From: Clostridium_AT stratigraminis
GTDB taxonomy: Bacteria > Bacillota > Clostridia > Clostridiales > Clostridiaceae
Assembly (NCBI RefSeq): GCF_045310675.1
Contig: NZ_JBJHZZ010000016.1
Span: 1-64,000 of the forward strand
Reading direction: 5' to 3'
DNA: 64,000 nt
Numbering within the stretch: position 1 is the first letter of the stretch; each line of letters begins with the position of its first letter. Positions 44,637 to 52,729 of this stretch are shown one piece after another. Below the pieces are notes generated by a model. That model saw only the letters and a list, made by a program, of their open reading frames with translations, was not told where the DNA came from and made no database searches. Made by a program: the position numbers and the translations under genes.

Positions 44637-46589
44637 TTAATAACTTACAGGCTCTACCATACCTGTATTTACATCTACTAAATAATATAGCTTTTCTGAA
44701 CTCATAAATTGCACTACTCCAACTCTCCATTTAAGCTCTGTATTATTATAATCATCTGTTGTTAATATCAATGCAGCTTTCGCTGTATAAGTTTTTAAAG
44801 AATTGAACCTTTCCTCTACTAATTTAATAGCTTCTCTGCTATTTATTTTGAAGGCATTATTTGAATATTTACTATTATCAGGAACAATATCCTGCCTAAA
44901 ATTAACTATTTCACCCTTGATGTTGACAAGTGTTTCAATTGTTATTTTTAACCCTGGAACTTTACCAATAAAGTTGTATTGACCATAGGCGTAGGATTTT
45001 CCAAGCTGTGTTTCTTTAAAATCTGCTTTATCCCAAAATGAGGTTATTTCTTTTGCATAGTTAATAGCCTTTTCTCTATTTTTTATGGTGCCTTCCATTG
45101 TCTTATCATATTTGTTATCAGCCTTTGAGTTATTATAATTAATTATTTCACCACTTGCTGCATCAATTTCGAAGCTGTCGCCATTTTCGCAAGTTATATC
45201 CACACCACTTCTCCAAATTTCTCTTATACTAGTTATGACGTAATTAGGAGTACTTTTGTTAAGCTTTTTATAAAAATTATTTAAGATTACCTTTATCTGT
45301 GATTCATTGATCTTAACCTCTGAATAATCTTTAATATTGAAGACTCCAGTTACACTTAAATACTTTAACTTTGAATCATTATCCCAAATAAATTCACACA
45401 TTGGAAAGGTATCAACCAGTTTTCCATCAGGATATTTATGATAAAAGCTTATAAAATAGTCACCATTCTCCATTCCATCCTTTACATCAACTATATCAGG
45501 ATTATAACTATATCCCATTTGTTTTAGAAATTTTAAACTCTTTCCCATAAGCTCTGTTTTATTAAAACTACTTATGCTCCCGCTTCCAGCCTTTTTATAA
45601 TCCTTTCGCATAATTCCTAGGTTTCTTCCATCCACACCTAAAACCCTAATGTCATATTCTCCAAGTTGAAGTTCATAATCTTTGCTAATATAGGCATTGG
45701 ATACTTTCTTAATAAGCAGTTTATCATTTTTATTATCAAGAGCTTCTCTAATTCTTTTTTCCATGTCAACCATTGAAAGATTCTTTACATCTTTGTAAAA
45801 AATATTACTTACTGTATAGGCTTGTTCATTTTCTATTAAGGTCCATAAATTATAGAAAGGATTAGTAGCAAAGATTAAGGTGATAGGAAGTATTAATAAT
45901 AATGGTCTGTATAGCTTTATTTTAAGGTCCGCCATAATTAAATCATAAATTCCAAGCATAAGCATGAAAGCTGCAAAAGGCAGCATTAGCTTTAGTGACT
46001 TAAACTTATAGGCACAAGCAAGTGTAATTAAAGTAGTTATGAAGAAAGCAGCAAAATAGGTAAGTTTTCTTCTCCAATAGCATTGAAAAAACAAAAAAAT
46101 ACAAGCTGCAGGTAATGGTATCAATAGTAGTGCCTCTACACCACCACTATAAAGGCCTTCAAATATCCCTAAAATTAGCCCCAAAACTAAGGGAATGCTC
46201 ATCATTGATATATCGAAGGTATAAATAAAGCCTCTATATTTCTTTAAACCTATAGTAAGTAAAGAATATATTCCTACTACTGCAATGTATCCCCAAAACA
46301 GAAAATGAACTAATTGTATTGCAGCATCCCACTTAGCATTATAAATTGGTCTATATTTATCATAGGTTGTCATCTGATGAGCAAATTCTATTGTAAACCC
46401 AAGGAACATTAAAATTCTTGCAGCAATACCTGCATATATCATATTACATTCAAAGAGTTGTTTCTTAAAAAATAGATGAGCCATATATACAAGACTCATA
46501 ATAATTATGGAAATACTCATTAAGTACAGCGTTATGTTGCTGATAATCATATAATTATTAATGTGATTTATTAACTTATCTAAAAACAT
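44637..46589 (-). CDS. membrane protein with PepSY/YcdB-like C-terminal domains
   Basis: 650 residues. Seven to eight membrane helices in the first 250 residues, then an extracytoplasmic portion with repeated YcdB/PepSY-like units (for example INSREAIKLVEERF, LKWRVGVVQF, YLVDVNTGMVEPVSY). AAGGGAT precedes the ATG. First gene of a probable four-gene unit with ZAS protein, ECF sigma and second ZAS protein. PepSY domains are thought to inhibit proteases, so it may help sense envelope or proteolytic stress; this is inference. Confidence 0.75.
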   Translation of the reverse strand: MFLDKLINHINNYMIISNITLYLMSISIIIMSLVYMAHLFFKKQLFECNMIYAGIAARILMFLGFTIEFAHQMTTYDKYRPIYNAKWDAAIQLVHFLFWGYIAVVGIYSLLTIGLKKYRGFIYTFDISMMSIPLVLGLILGIFEGLYSGGVEALLLIPLPAACIFLFFQCYWRRKLTYFAAFFITTLITLACAYKFKSLKLMLPFAAFMLMLGIYDLIMADLKIKLYRPLLLILPITLIFATNPFYNLWTLIENEQAYTVSNIFYKDVKNLSMVDMEKRIREALDNKNDKLLIKKVSNAYISKDYELQLGEYDIRVLGVDGRNLGIMRKDYKKAGSGSISSFNKTELMGKSLKFLKQMGYSYNPDIVDVKDGMENGDYFISFYHKYPDGKLVDTFPMCEFIWDNDSKLKYLSVTGVFNIKDYSEVKINESQIKVILNNFYKKLNKSTPNYVITSIREIWRSGVDITCENGDSFEIDAASGEIINYNNSKADNKYDKTMEGTIKNREKAINYAKEITSFWDKADFKETQLGKSYAYGQYNFIGKVPGLKITIETLVNIKGEIVNFRQDIVPDNSKYSNNAFKINSREAIKLVEERFNSLKTYTAKAALILTTDDYNNTELKWRVGVVQFMSSEKLYYLVDVNTGMVEPVSY

Positions 46590-47052
46590 TTATATCCCTT
46601 TCTTCCCTTATATTGGTTCATCTATATATATAGACTACCAACATTAGGAAAAGTTACAGAGAAAATTAAAAAATTTAAAATAGAACTGCAAAAATGTTTC
46701 TTGAGCAATATCTTCAACATACTATCAATCTTATAATATAAAATATGATATATATTCTATATTTCTTCTCCAATCCTTCCAAGTATATAGCTTAAGGAGA
46801 TATTCTAAATGTAATAATATAATTCTTGTATCTGGAGTTAATTATGAATTGTTTTTAGTTCAATATTTATATAGAATAGAATGTGGAGTTAATATCTCTA
46901 TTGAAGAAGAATAAGTGAAAAGCATAGTATAAAGATTTGAATTGAATCTTTATGGTAAAGTACCAAATAGACTTTTAAGAACAGAATAGAAGTGGAAATG
47001 AGCAAGTTTAGTTTGCTTTAATCCAGAATTAGGAATACTAGGAGGATACATT
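46590..47052. other. intergenic region upstream of the radical SAM gene
   Basis: 463 bases with no complete gene. It contains a hairpin ATAAAGATT-TGAATTG-AATCTTTAT (46929-46953), perhaps an operator or RNA structure in the radical SAM leader. A short stretch open without a start codon lies around 46780-46914. Confidence 0.4.
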
Positions 47053-48177
47053 ATGAAAATTTCAAAGAAAGATGCCTTGGCATGGTTTGAGTTTTTTTCA
47101 ATATTACCAGAGGAAGAGGAGTTAATGACCAAACAAAAGGAGATTATGTACTCTACCTTTGCACAAATTGAGGAAGCCATTGATCATAGAAATGATGTGC
47201 TAATGTTAGAAATTAAAGGTTTGAAAACCTTGGAGAACAGAACTTTATTTGTGGGAAATGAAAGCAAGTTCGCCAAAGGATGCCGTTCTTGTTTGCTTGG
47301 CACAGGACTCGGTGCAATTAGGAAAACAAACAAATGTAACATAGAGTGTAAGTTCTGTTACAATTATGGAGAACTAGATGATATTCCTCCAGTTGGCGAA
47401 GGTATGTGGGAAATTGGAGGCACAAAATTTTATGAGAAGGATATTGACTTACTTCTTTCCGTCCACCAGAAACCCACTGGCGTTGCCTACGTTTATTTAG
47501 AGCCCTTTATGGAAATTGAAAAATACTATTCCATAATAAAGAAATTCAGAGATGCAGGAATTTATCAACATCTATATACAAATGGCACCTTAGCTACAGA
47601 AGAGACATTGAAAGCATTAGGTGAAGCTGGCCTTGATGAGATACGTTTCAACCTAGGTGCCTCTAATTGTTCAGACAAGGTTATAGAAAATATTAAAATA
47701 GCGAAAGAATATATTAAAAATGTAGGTATTGAAACTCCAATGACTCCTGAATTTTTCGAAGCTTTTTTTAAGAAAAAGGATGCGATCTTAGAGACAAACC
47801 TTGATTTTATCAATTGTGCAGAATTACATCTAAATGAAAATAATATAGACAATTACTATGGGGAAAACATGTATATTACAAGACAAGGCTATATATCTCC
47901 TATTTGGAGCAGAGAATTAACTCTGAAATTCATGAAAATAGCTGATGAAGAAAAGTGGAATTTAGCAGTTCATGATTGTTCAAACCATACAAAATTTGCT
48001 AGAGATTTAAATTTGAGCAGCAAAGAAGGCAAATGGTTCGGAGCAAGTAATTATGCTTGTGAATTCTCAAGGATACCATATGAAGTATTTTTACCAATAC
48101 TACGTGATGACAGTTTCAAATTTTTAAGTGAAGAGGAATTGCCTAATGGCTATAAACCAGGAGAGCTAATTTTTTAG
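47053..48177 (+). CDS. radical SAM protein
   Basis: 374 residues. The iron-sulfur cluster motif is CNIECKFC (CX3CX2C, about residues 96-103), preceded by GCRSCLLGTGLGAIRKTNK. Further TIM-barrel elements include YLEPFMEIEKYY and HLYTNGTLATEE, and EIRFNLGAS. A C-terminal His/Cys-containing segment (AVHDCSNHTKFARDL, NYACEF) may bind a second cofactor. AGGAGGAT precedes the ATG. Substrate not recognised; no maturation or peptide gene adjoins it. Confidence 0.9.
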   Translation: MKISKKDALAWFEFFSILPEEEELMTKQKEIMYSTFAQIEEAIDHRNDVLMLEIKGLKTLENRTLFVGNESKFAKGCRSCLLGTGLGAIRKTNKCNIECKFCYNYGELDDIPPVGEGMWEIGGTKFYEKDIDLLLSVHQKPTGVAYVYLEPFMEIEKYYSIIKKFRDAGIYQHLYTNGTLATEETLKALGEAGLDEIRFNLGASNCSDKVIENIKIAKEYIKNVGIETPMTPEFFEAFFKKKDAILETNLDFINCAELHLNENNIDNYYGENMYITRQGYISPIWSRELTLKFMKIADEEKWNLAVHDCSNHTKFARDLNLSSKEGKWFGASNYACEFSRIPYEVFLPILRDDSFKFLSEEELPNGYKPGELIF

Positions 48178-48208
48178 ATAATCTTGACATGTTCTACCTT
48201 AAAAAGCT

Positions 48209-48246
48209 ATAAACCTAGCGCCCTTGCAGTTGCTAGGTTTCTTTTG
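48209..48246. terminator. terminator of radical SAM gene
   Basis: AAACCTAGC / GCTAGGTTT 9-bp stem followed by CTTTTGTT on the plus side. Confidence 0.8.
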
Positions 48247-48270
48247 TTGCGGCAGAGAGGATTAGAACCA
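48247..48270 (-). pseudogene. decayed tRNA-Arg 3' end (old attachment site)
   Basis: Matches the 3' end of the tRNA-Arg(ACG) gene at 56091 in 22 of 25 aligned bases (GCAGAGAGGATT-GAACC core), then diverges. A terminator stem stands immediately before it, as it does at the real tRNA end. It lies 1.2 kb left of the current attL. Confidence 0.55.
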
Positions 48271-48295
48271 AGGTGAATTTACTCATAGCTAAAAG

Positions 48296-48769
48296 TTATT
48301 TTCTATTTATTTTTCTGTGTAAAATTTCAAAGTCATCTATTGTGTTTGCAGGTGCAGCTATATGTTGTTTATTATCAAAGCCAGATAAATATATTGAATT
48401 TAAGTTATCAAACATATAAAGAATATATATTGGTGTAATATCTGTTGATTTTTCTTTTACATCTCCAAATAGAAGATTATTTGTAGAAGTACCAAGGTCA
48501 TACCCAAATAAAGCGTATTTTTTATTATCTATGGTTATATATCCATCTAATATTTTATCACTATTAAAATGTTTAAGTGAGAAACGCTTATATAGTTTAG
48601 CATTTATTTCAATAGTTGAATTTTTCGACATAGTTTTAAAATCAGTTGTTACAAATGAATTGTTAAATGTTTTATTAAATTCTTTTTGATTAGGGTTTAA
48701 AATGGCTACAGAGATAATTACAGTATAGATTACTAATACTATACTTAATCTTTTTATGAATAATTTCAT
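48296..48769 (-). CDS. hypothetical protein with N-terminal membrane anchor
   Basis: 157 residues. One N-terminal hydrophobic segment (about 6-26) acts as signal or anchor; the rest is probably outside the cell and rich in Asn, Asp and Lys with beta-strand character (IDNKKYALFGYDLG, ITPIYILYMF). No family recognised. It lies alone between the decayed tRNA-Arg end and a broken gene, so it may be cargo from an earlier insertion. Confidence 0.6.
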   Translation of the reverse strand: MKLFIKRLSIVLVIYTVIISVAILNPNQKEFNKTFNNSFVTTDFKTMSKNSTIEINAKLYKRFSLKHFNSDKILDGYITIDNKKYALFGYDLGTSTNNLLFGDVKEKSTDITPIYILYMFDNLNSIYLSGFDNKQHIAAPANTIDDFEILHRKINRK

Positions 48770-48973
48770 AATAAATCTCTCCTTATAATTCTCTCCCTTA
48801 CTTGTTAAATCATATACACTTATAATTTTACACTTGTTTTGTCAATAAAAGAGAGTGATTATTATGCTATTTGCGGTGTAAAACATTGCATTTCACCACA
48901 TATGATACCCTTACTCAATGTTTTTTTAATAAAAATTATATAATCATAATAAAATAAAGGAGAGTGCTGGGAA

Positions 48974-49214
48974 TTGAAAGAATTTTTAAAAAACTATTTA
49001 AAAAACTATTTATATCGATCTTGAGGATGCTCTAACACATCCATCTTCTCAAGTAGTCTGTAAAACTATTAAAAAATATTTTATTCATAACAAACAAGAA
49101 TTTGACTTTGTAAACACTAGTACTCCGGTTACTATAAAGTTAGATGGTATTTTATATTGTGTTACGGTAGAATTGGCTCGTGGAGGATATTCTATATACT
49201 GTAAAGAAATATAA
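48974..49214 (+). pseudogene. small gene broken by a frameshift
   Basis: A TTG start with GGAGAG before it opens a frame that stops after 16 codons. In the +1 frame an uninterrupted, protein-like reading follows to 49214 (DLEDALTHPSSQVVCKTIKK, then STPVTIKLDGILYCV, ARGGYSIYCKEI). The junction is at two direct copies of AAAAAACTATTT, so slippage or a sequencing error there may have moved the frame. Intact, it would encode about 80 residues of unknown function. Confidence 0.6.
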
Positions 49215-49331
49215 TTGAATGCAGTACCCCCACCTTTTACTTAAGCATTAGCGAAAGGTAATCTTCCAGAGCTGTGTTAAGGCAACGAACAATTTAGTAG
49301 AAAGCTTATAAATAAAAAAACGTGGAGCCTT

Positions 49332-49430
49332 ATGGATTTTATAACATATATAATAAAGTCGACCAAGAATAGCAAACAAAACGTAAATCCATCTAATAAT
49401 GTAGAAAAACCTAAAGCCGCAAAAATATAA
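49332..49430 (+). CDS. possible small ORF (32 residues)
   Basis: 32 residues (MDFITYIIKSTKNSKQ, then PSNNVEKPKAAKI) with GGAG five bases before the ATG and a terminator directly after the stop. It could be a genuine small protein or the tail of a lost gene. Weak evidence only. Confidence 0.3.
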   Translation: MDFITYIIKSTKNSKQNVNPSNNVEKPKAAKI

Positions 49431-49463
49431 AAGCCTTACAAATACTAGATTTGTAAGGCTTTT
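49429..49463. terminator. original tRNA-Arg(ACG) terminator, now at attL
   Basis: Perfect 15-bp stem AAAAGCCTTACAAAT / ATTTGTAAGGCTTTT. On the minus strand it is followed by TATATTTTTG. It adjoins the truncated tRNA end, so before insertion it would have ended the tRNA-Arg transcript. Confidence 0.8.
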
Positions 49464-49465
49464 AC

Positions 49466-49514
49466 TTGGTGCGACAGAGAGGATTCGAACCCCCGACCAA
49501 CTGGTTCGTAGCCA
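49466..49514 (-). other. attL: 49-bp direct repeat, tRNA-Arg 3' part
   Basis: Starts TTGGTGCGACAGAGAGG and ends TTCGTAGCCA. Identical over 49 bases to attR inside the intact tRNA gene, covering the CCA end through the anticodon loop. After the repeat the sequence no longer matches a tRNA. Integrase starts 97 bases further in. Confidence 0.93.
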
Positions 49515-49610
49515 CAAAAACACCTAAAAGTCATTTAAACTGGCTTGTAGAGCCAACTCTAGCCACTTGACAACATCAATTAGTCAAACTGGTTAGGAGG
49601 AAGAAAGAAA

Positions 49611-50555
49611 ATGAACAGAATTAAAATTATCAACGTGAAAAACAAATGTAAAACAATGAAGGAAGTTTTTAGGGAGTTTTTAAACTCTTGCAGAGTTAAA
49701 AATTTATCTGAAAAAACATTAACTTACTATGAGGACAATTATTATGAGTTTGCAAAATTCTATGATGATGAAAACTTAATTAACTCTATCACAAAAGAGA
49801 CAGTAGAAAGTTATATACTACATCTTAAAAATAACACTGGAAACAATGACAGAAGCATAAATACAAGGTTATCAGCTTTAAGAACTTTCTTATATTTTGC
49901 AATGAAAGAAAATTATATTGAAGAATTTAAAATCAGCTTAATTAAGGCAGTAGAAACAATAAAAGAAACATATACAGAGGAAGAATTAAAACTTCTCTTG
50001 CAAAAGCCTAATTTGAAAAAGTGCAGTTTTCCAGAGTATAGAGACTGGACTATAATAGCCTATATTATAGCCACTGGAAATAGATTAAGTAGCGTTATTA
50101 ATATTCAGATTAAAGATGTTGACCTAGATAGCCAGATTATCTATCTAAGACACACAAAAAATAAAAAACAACAAATAGTAGTCTTGAGCAATAGTATTAT
50201 TAAGATATTAAGAGAGTATTTGCCTATTAGGAGCGGAAGCAGTGAAGATTATTTATTCTGCAATCAGTACGGGTCAAAGCTGACTACTAACGCTCTTGAA
50301 ACTTCTATAGCAAGATATAACAAAAGAAAGGGAGTTAATAAAAAATCAATTCATTTGCTAAGGCACACCTTTACGAAAATGGCAATTAATAATGATATGC
50401 CCCTATTTAACGTTATGAGTGCTTTAGGTCATAGTGATGTATCTATGACAAAGAAATACTATAACATCTATAACAATGAATTAAAACAGAACTGGGATAA
50501 ATATAATCCTCTTGAAAACTTAGTAATAGTTAAGAAAAGCATTAAAATGAGATAA
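49611..50555 (+). CDS. tyrosine recombinase/integrase
   Basis: 314 residues. N-terminal SAM-like core-binding domain (about 15-105) and catalytic domain with Arg158 (GNRLSS), Lys in the HTKNKKQ hairpin, His248-x2-Arg251 (HLLRH), His274 (LGHSDVS) and nucleophile Tyr283. All catalytic residues are intact. AGGAGG lies ten bases before the ATG; an internal Met at residue 16 is a less likely start. It is beside attL, as expected for the enzyme that integrates the element into tRNA-Arg. Confidence 0.93.
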   Translation: MNRIKIINVKNKCKTMKEVFREFLNSCRVKNLSEKTLTYYEDNYYEFAKFYDDENLINSITKETVESYILHLKNNTGNNDRSINTRLSALRTFLYFAMKENYIEEFKISLIKAVETIKETYTEEELKLLLQKPNLKKCSFPEYRDWTIIAYIIATGNRLSSVINIQIKDVDLDSQIIYLRHTKNKKQQIVVLSNSIIKILREYLPIRSGSSEDYLFCNQYGSKLTTNALETSIARYNKRKGVNKKSIHLLRHTFTKMAINNDMPLFNVMSALGHSDVSMTKKYYNIYNNELKQNWDKYNPLENLVIVKKSIKMR

Positions 50556-50593
50556 CTTTTAAAACTTAATAAAATTAGAATTTTATCATTATA

Positions 50594-50626
50594 AAGCAAG
50601 CAAAAACAGCTTGCTTTTTTCTTTTG
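50594..50626 (+). terminator. integrase gene terminator
   Basis: AAGCAAGC-AAAAACA-GCTTGCTT stem followed by TTTTCTTTT. Confidence 0.85.
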
Positions 50627-50644
50627 CAAAAGGAAATTAAATCA

Positions 50645-51082
50645 GTGCGGAAAATAGGTTAATTTTAACCCTAGTTTTCTATTTATATAGTGAGGGGAGA
50701 AAACAAGTTAATTTTTCCTCTGCAAAGCTATTTATATATATGAGAAAGTAATTTCGAAAAAAAAGGTTAATTTCACTCCCAAAACTCTATTTATATATAT
50801 GAGTAGTGTGTCAAAATAGGTGGATTAACTGCTTACTTTTCTATTTATATATATGAGAGCATATATTGAAGATTGGTTTTATTTAAATAAAGCAAAAGGT
50901 GATTATAAAAAATGTCCAAAATGTGGACAAGTAAAGTTAGCAAATGAACATTACTTTAGCAAAAATAAGACATCAAAAGATGGATTAAACTCTATATGCA
51001 AAGAATGTCGAAGAGTGAAGTAACTTTGTGCAGAATAGGTTAATTTTACCCCTAAAACTCTATTTATATATATGAGGGCAGT
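50645..51082 (+). repeat. five-copy repeat array
   Basis: Five imperfect direct copies of about 45-50 bases at roughly 50650-50695, 50701-50745, 50758-50806, 50814-50858 and 51031-51076. The shared parts are AGGTTAATTTT, a variable 10-14 bases with C's, and CTATTTATATATATGAG. In four copies the end is ATGAG; in the first it is GTGAG. A pair AAATAG/CTATTT can close the first, fourth and fifth as weak stems. Copies 4 and 5 are separated by the small ORF at 50853. The role is unknown: promoters for SD-less transcripts or protein-binding iterons. Confidence 0.8.
50853..51023 (+). CDS. small zinc-ribbon protein without Shine-Dalgarno site
   Basis: 56 residues with CPKCG (21-25) and CKEC (49-52), a four-cysteine zinc ribbon, separated by FSKNKTSKDGLNSI, a pattern common in phage-type small zinc proteins and HNH-associated fingers. 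The ATG is the ATG of repeat copy 4, and the 20 bases upstream contain only A/T with no ribosome binding site, so the message may be leaderless. No HNH catalytic residues are present. Confidence 0.6.
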   Translation: MRAYIEDWFYLNKAKGDYKKCPKCGQVKLANEHYFSKNKTSKDGLNSICKECRRVK

Positions 51083-51182
51083 GTAATAAAATTTCGATTT
51101 TATATACAATACATATTTGCAACTAATGCTCCTCGTTTTTAAAATAAATGCTTCTTTCATAAACCATTTTATGAAAGGCTCA

Positions 51183-51217
51183 AGAGTAGATATTAGCCGT
51201 CTACTCTCTTTTTTTTA
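51183..51217 (+). terminator. terminator after the repeat array
   Basis: AGAGTAGA-TATTAGCCG-TCTACTCT followed by CTTTTTTTTTA, 42 bases before the HTH gene. It may end transcripts from the repeat array or act as an attenuator for the downstream genes. Confidence 0.8.
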
Positions 51218-51258
51218 TACTGCCTATGCAAATAATTGCAAGAAAGGAGAATGATATT

Positions 51259-51456
51259 ATGAATTTAATTCTAAATGATAAAGACTATTGCACACTAATG
51301 AGAAGAAAGTACAACATTAAGTTAAAAACAATAGCTGATTATATTGGTTGCTCTATAAGCACTCTATCAAGATGGGAAAGAGGACTAATAGAAACATCAG
51401 ACTTTATTATTAAACGTTATCTACAATTCATTAAGGAACATTTAAAGAACATTTAA
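51259..51456 (+). CDS. small helix-turn-helix (XRE-like) protein
   Basis: 65 residues. The core is a compact HTH (YNIKLKTIADYIGCSISTLSRWERGLIE, in two parts about 16-43). AAGGAG precedes the ATG at 51259; a start at 51226 lacks one. Probably a DNA-binding regulator of the element's early or maintenance genes. The next gene is 65 bases away. Confidence 0.8.
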   Translation: MNLILNDKDYCTLMRRKYNIKLKTIADYIGCSISTLSRWERGLIETSDFIIKRYLQFIKEHLKNI

Positions 51457-51521
51457 GGCTATAACAAAGAGCAAGCAAGGAGCAACAGCAAATATGAAAT
51501 TATTAAAGGAGTGAATTTAAT

Positions 51522-52220
51522 ATGTATTATCAATTATTCTATTTAAAAGATGAAAATAAAGTTACTATTATTGATGAATATGGCACAAAGCAATATGATT
51601 TTGGAACAGAGTTTGCAATAGTGCTATTTGACAATGAAAAAAAGCCTTTTTCATTTATTGGATTAGCCTATACTGAATATAATATAGGACTAGGGTGTGA
51701 TACAACATTAACAGAAGTAATTAAAATATTACAAAGATACGGCTTTAACAAATATGCTTCTAATAAATCAGCAAAGAAGTTGAGGGAAGAAGTAACAAGA
51801 AGAGAGGATATAAGTTATAAGAACTTAGACACTGGAGAGCAACGTGATTTTTATAACCGAGCAAAAGATACAGTTTATAATAGAAGGGTGTACGATTTAG
51901 CAATCATAGACAACAAAACAAGAGAGGAATTAGTCGTATTTAAAAATTATGACTTTAATAATGATAACCCTTCAATTAGAGTTATTGCAGAAGGAATAAT
52001 GGATTATACAACAAAATATATTGATACAAAAGAATATGAAGAAGATTGCAGAGAAAGAGAAGAGGAATTAAGAAGAGAATTAGAAGAGGAAGAGAGAGTA
52101 AGAGAGCAAGAAAGAATAGGAGAAGAAGCAGAAGCACTTGTAAGAGAAGAAGAAGCAAAAAGAATAGAAGAACTAATTAGAGCAAAAGTTAAAGAGTTAG
52201 AAAATCAAGAGAGGATTTAA
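51522..52220 (+). CDS. hypothetical protein with charged C-terminal coiled coil
   Basis: 232 residues; no family recognised. Residues 1-165 look globular (beta-rich start MYYQLFYLKDENKVTIIDEY), while residues about 170-230 are a Glu/Arg helix (REREEELRRELEEEERVREQ), coded by purine-rich repeats of GAAGAG/AGA. AAAGGAG precedes the ATG. Such tails often mediate oligomerisation. Sits between the HTH and the DUF5659 gene of the integrative element. Confidence 0.7.
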   Translation: MYYQLFYLKDENKVTIIDEYGTKQYDFGTEFAIVLFDNEKKPFSFIGLAYTEYNIGLGCDTTLTEVIKILQRYGFNKYASNKSAKKLREEVTRREDISYKNLDTGEQRDFYNRAKDTVYNRRVYDLAIIDNKTREELVVFKNYDFNNDNPSIRVIAEGIMDYTTKYIDTKEYEEDCREREEELRRELEEEERVREQERIGEEAEALVREEEAKRIEELIRAKVKELENQERI

Positions 52221-52395
52221 TTTCTCTCTTTTTCTTTATCCTATGAGGATAGATTATAAGTTATCTTAATCCCTCTCCCATATACTCGTCAAATAGTATA
52301 GGCTTAAAGCATTGAAAAGCCTAGAAAGTTCTTAATCAATAATAGTAATGAATAGGAGCGAAGCAAATTTAGAAATAGAAAGGAGTAATTACAAA

Positions 52396-52599
52396 ATGGG
52401 AAAAAAATATTACTTGTGCCTTAGTCAAAGGCAAGCTGGATTTTTAATGTTAAAAGGCTTTAAACTGCTAAAGATACAAGCTAGTGAAAAGGATACAAAT
52501 AAGAATGTATTTTATTTTCCTTTTACAGAGGAAGTTATGAAGGAAGTAACTTTATATAATGAATTGAGAAAGAATAAGGGCGTAACTTTAGGCGTTTAG
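52396..52599 (+). CDS. DUF5659 domain protein
   Basis: 67 residues. The pattern CLSQRQAGFLMLKGFKLLKI and NKNVFYFPFTEEV matches DUF5659, small proteins of phages and mobile elements of Firmicutes with no known function. I start at 52396 because AAAGGAG is well placed; the ATG at 52348 has none. The stop codon TAG is the start of the first 44-bp repeat. Confidence 0.75.
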   Translation: MGKKYYLCLSQRQAGFLMLKGFKLLKIQASEKDTNKNVFYFPFTEEVMKEVTLYNELRKNKGVTLGV

Positions 52600-52728
52600 T
52601 AGTAAAAAAATGATACAAAAAATGACCATTATTTTTACTAGGGTAGTAAAAAAATAGGTCAAAAAGTGTACTAATTTTTTACTAGTGTAGTAAAAAAAAG
52701 GTGCAAAAAATGTACTGAAATTTGACAC
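52599..52728. repeat. three tandem 44-bp iteron-like repeats
   Basis: Units at 52599-52642, 52643-52686 and 52687-52728 (last shortened). Each begins GTAGTAAAAAAA and the first two end TTTTTACTAG, so each is an inverted repeat of TAGTAAAAA / TTTTTACTA around a variable centre containing CAAAAA-TG-AC. Regular 44-bp spacing (about four helical turns) directly before a replication-like gene suggests initiator-binding iterons. Confidence 0.75.
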
Positions 52729-52729
52729 A

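Noticed and set aside
46780..46914. Open stretch without start codon upstream of the radical SAM gene
   Set aside because: It reads as about 40 sense codons ending in EEE, but has no usable start and no recognisable family; could be a remnant but support is too weak to list as a gene.
49248..49523. 91-residue minus-strand ORF over attL
   Set aside because: It reads through the tRNA-derived attachment site and a terminator; no ribosome binding site.
50645..51082. CRISPR array
   Set aside because: The five copies are imperfect, spacing is irregular (about 48-220 bases), the variable parts lie within the unit, and no cas gene is present.
50951..51160. 69-residue minus-strand ORF across the repeat array
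   Set aside because: No ribosome binding site; overlaps the better-supported zinc-ribbon ORF and a repeat copy.
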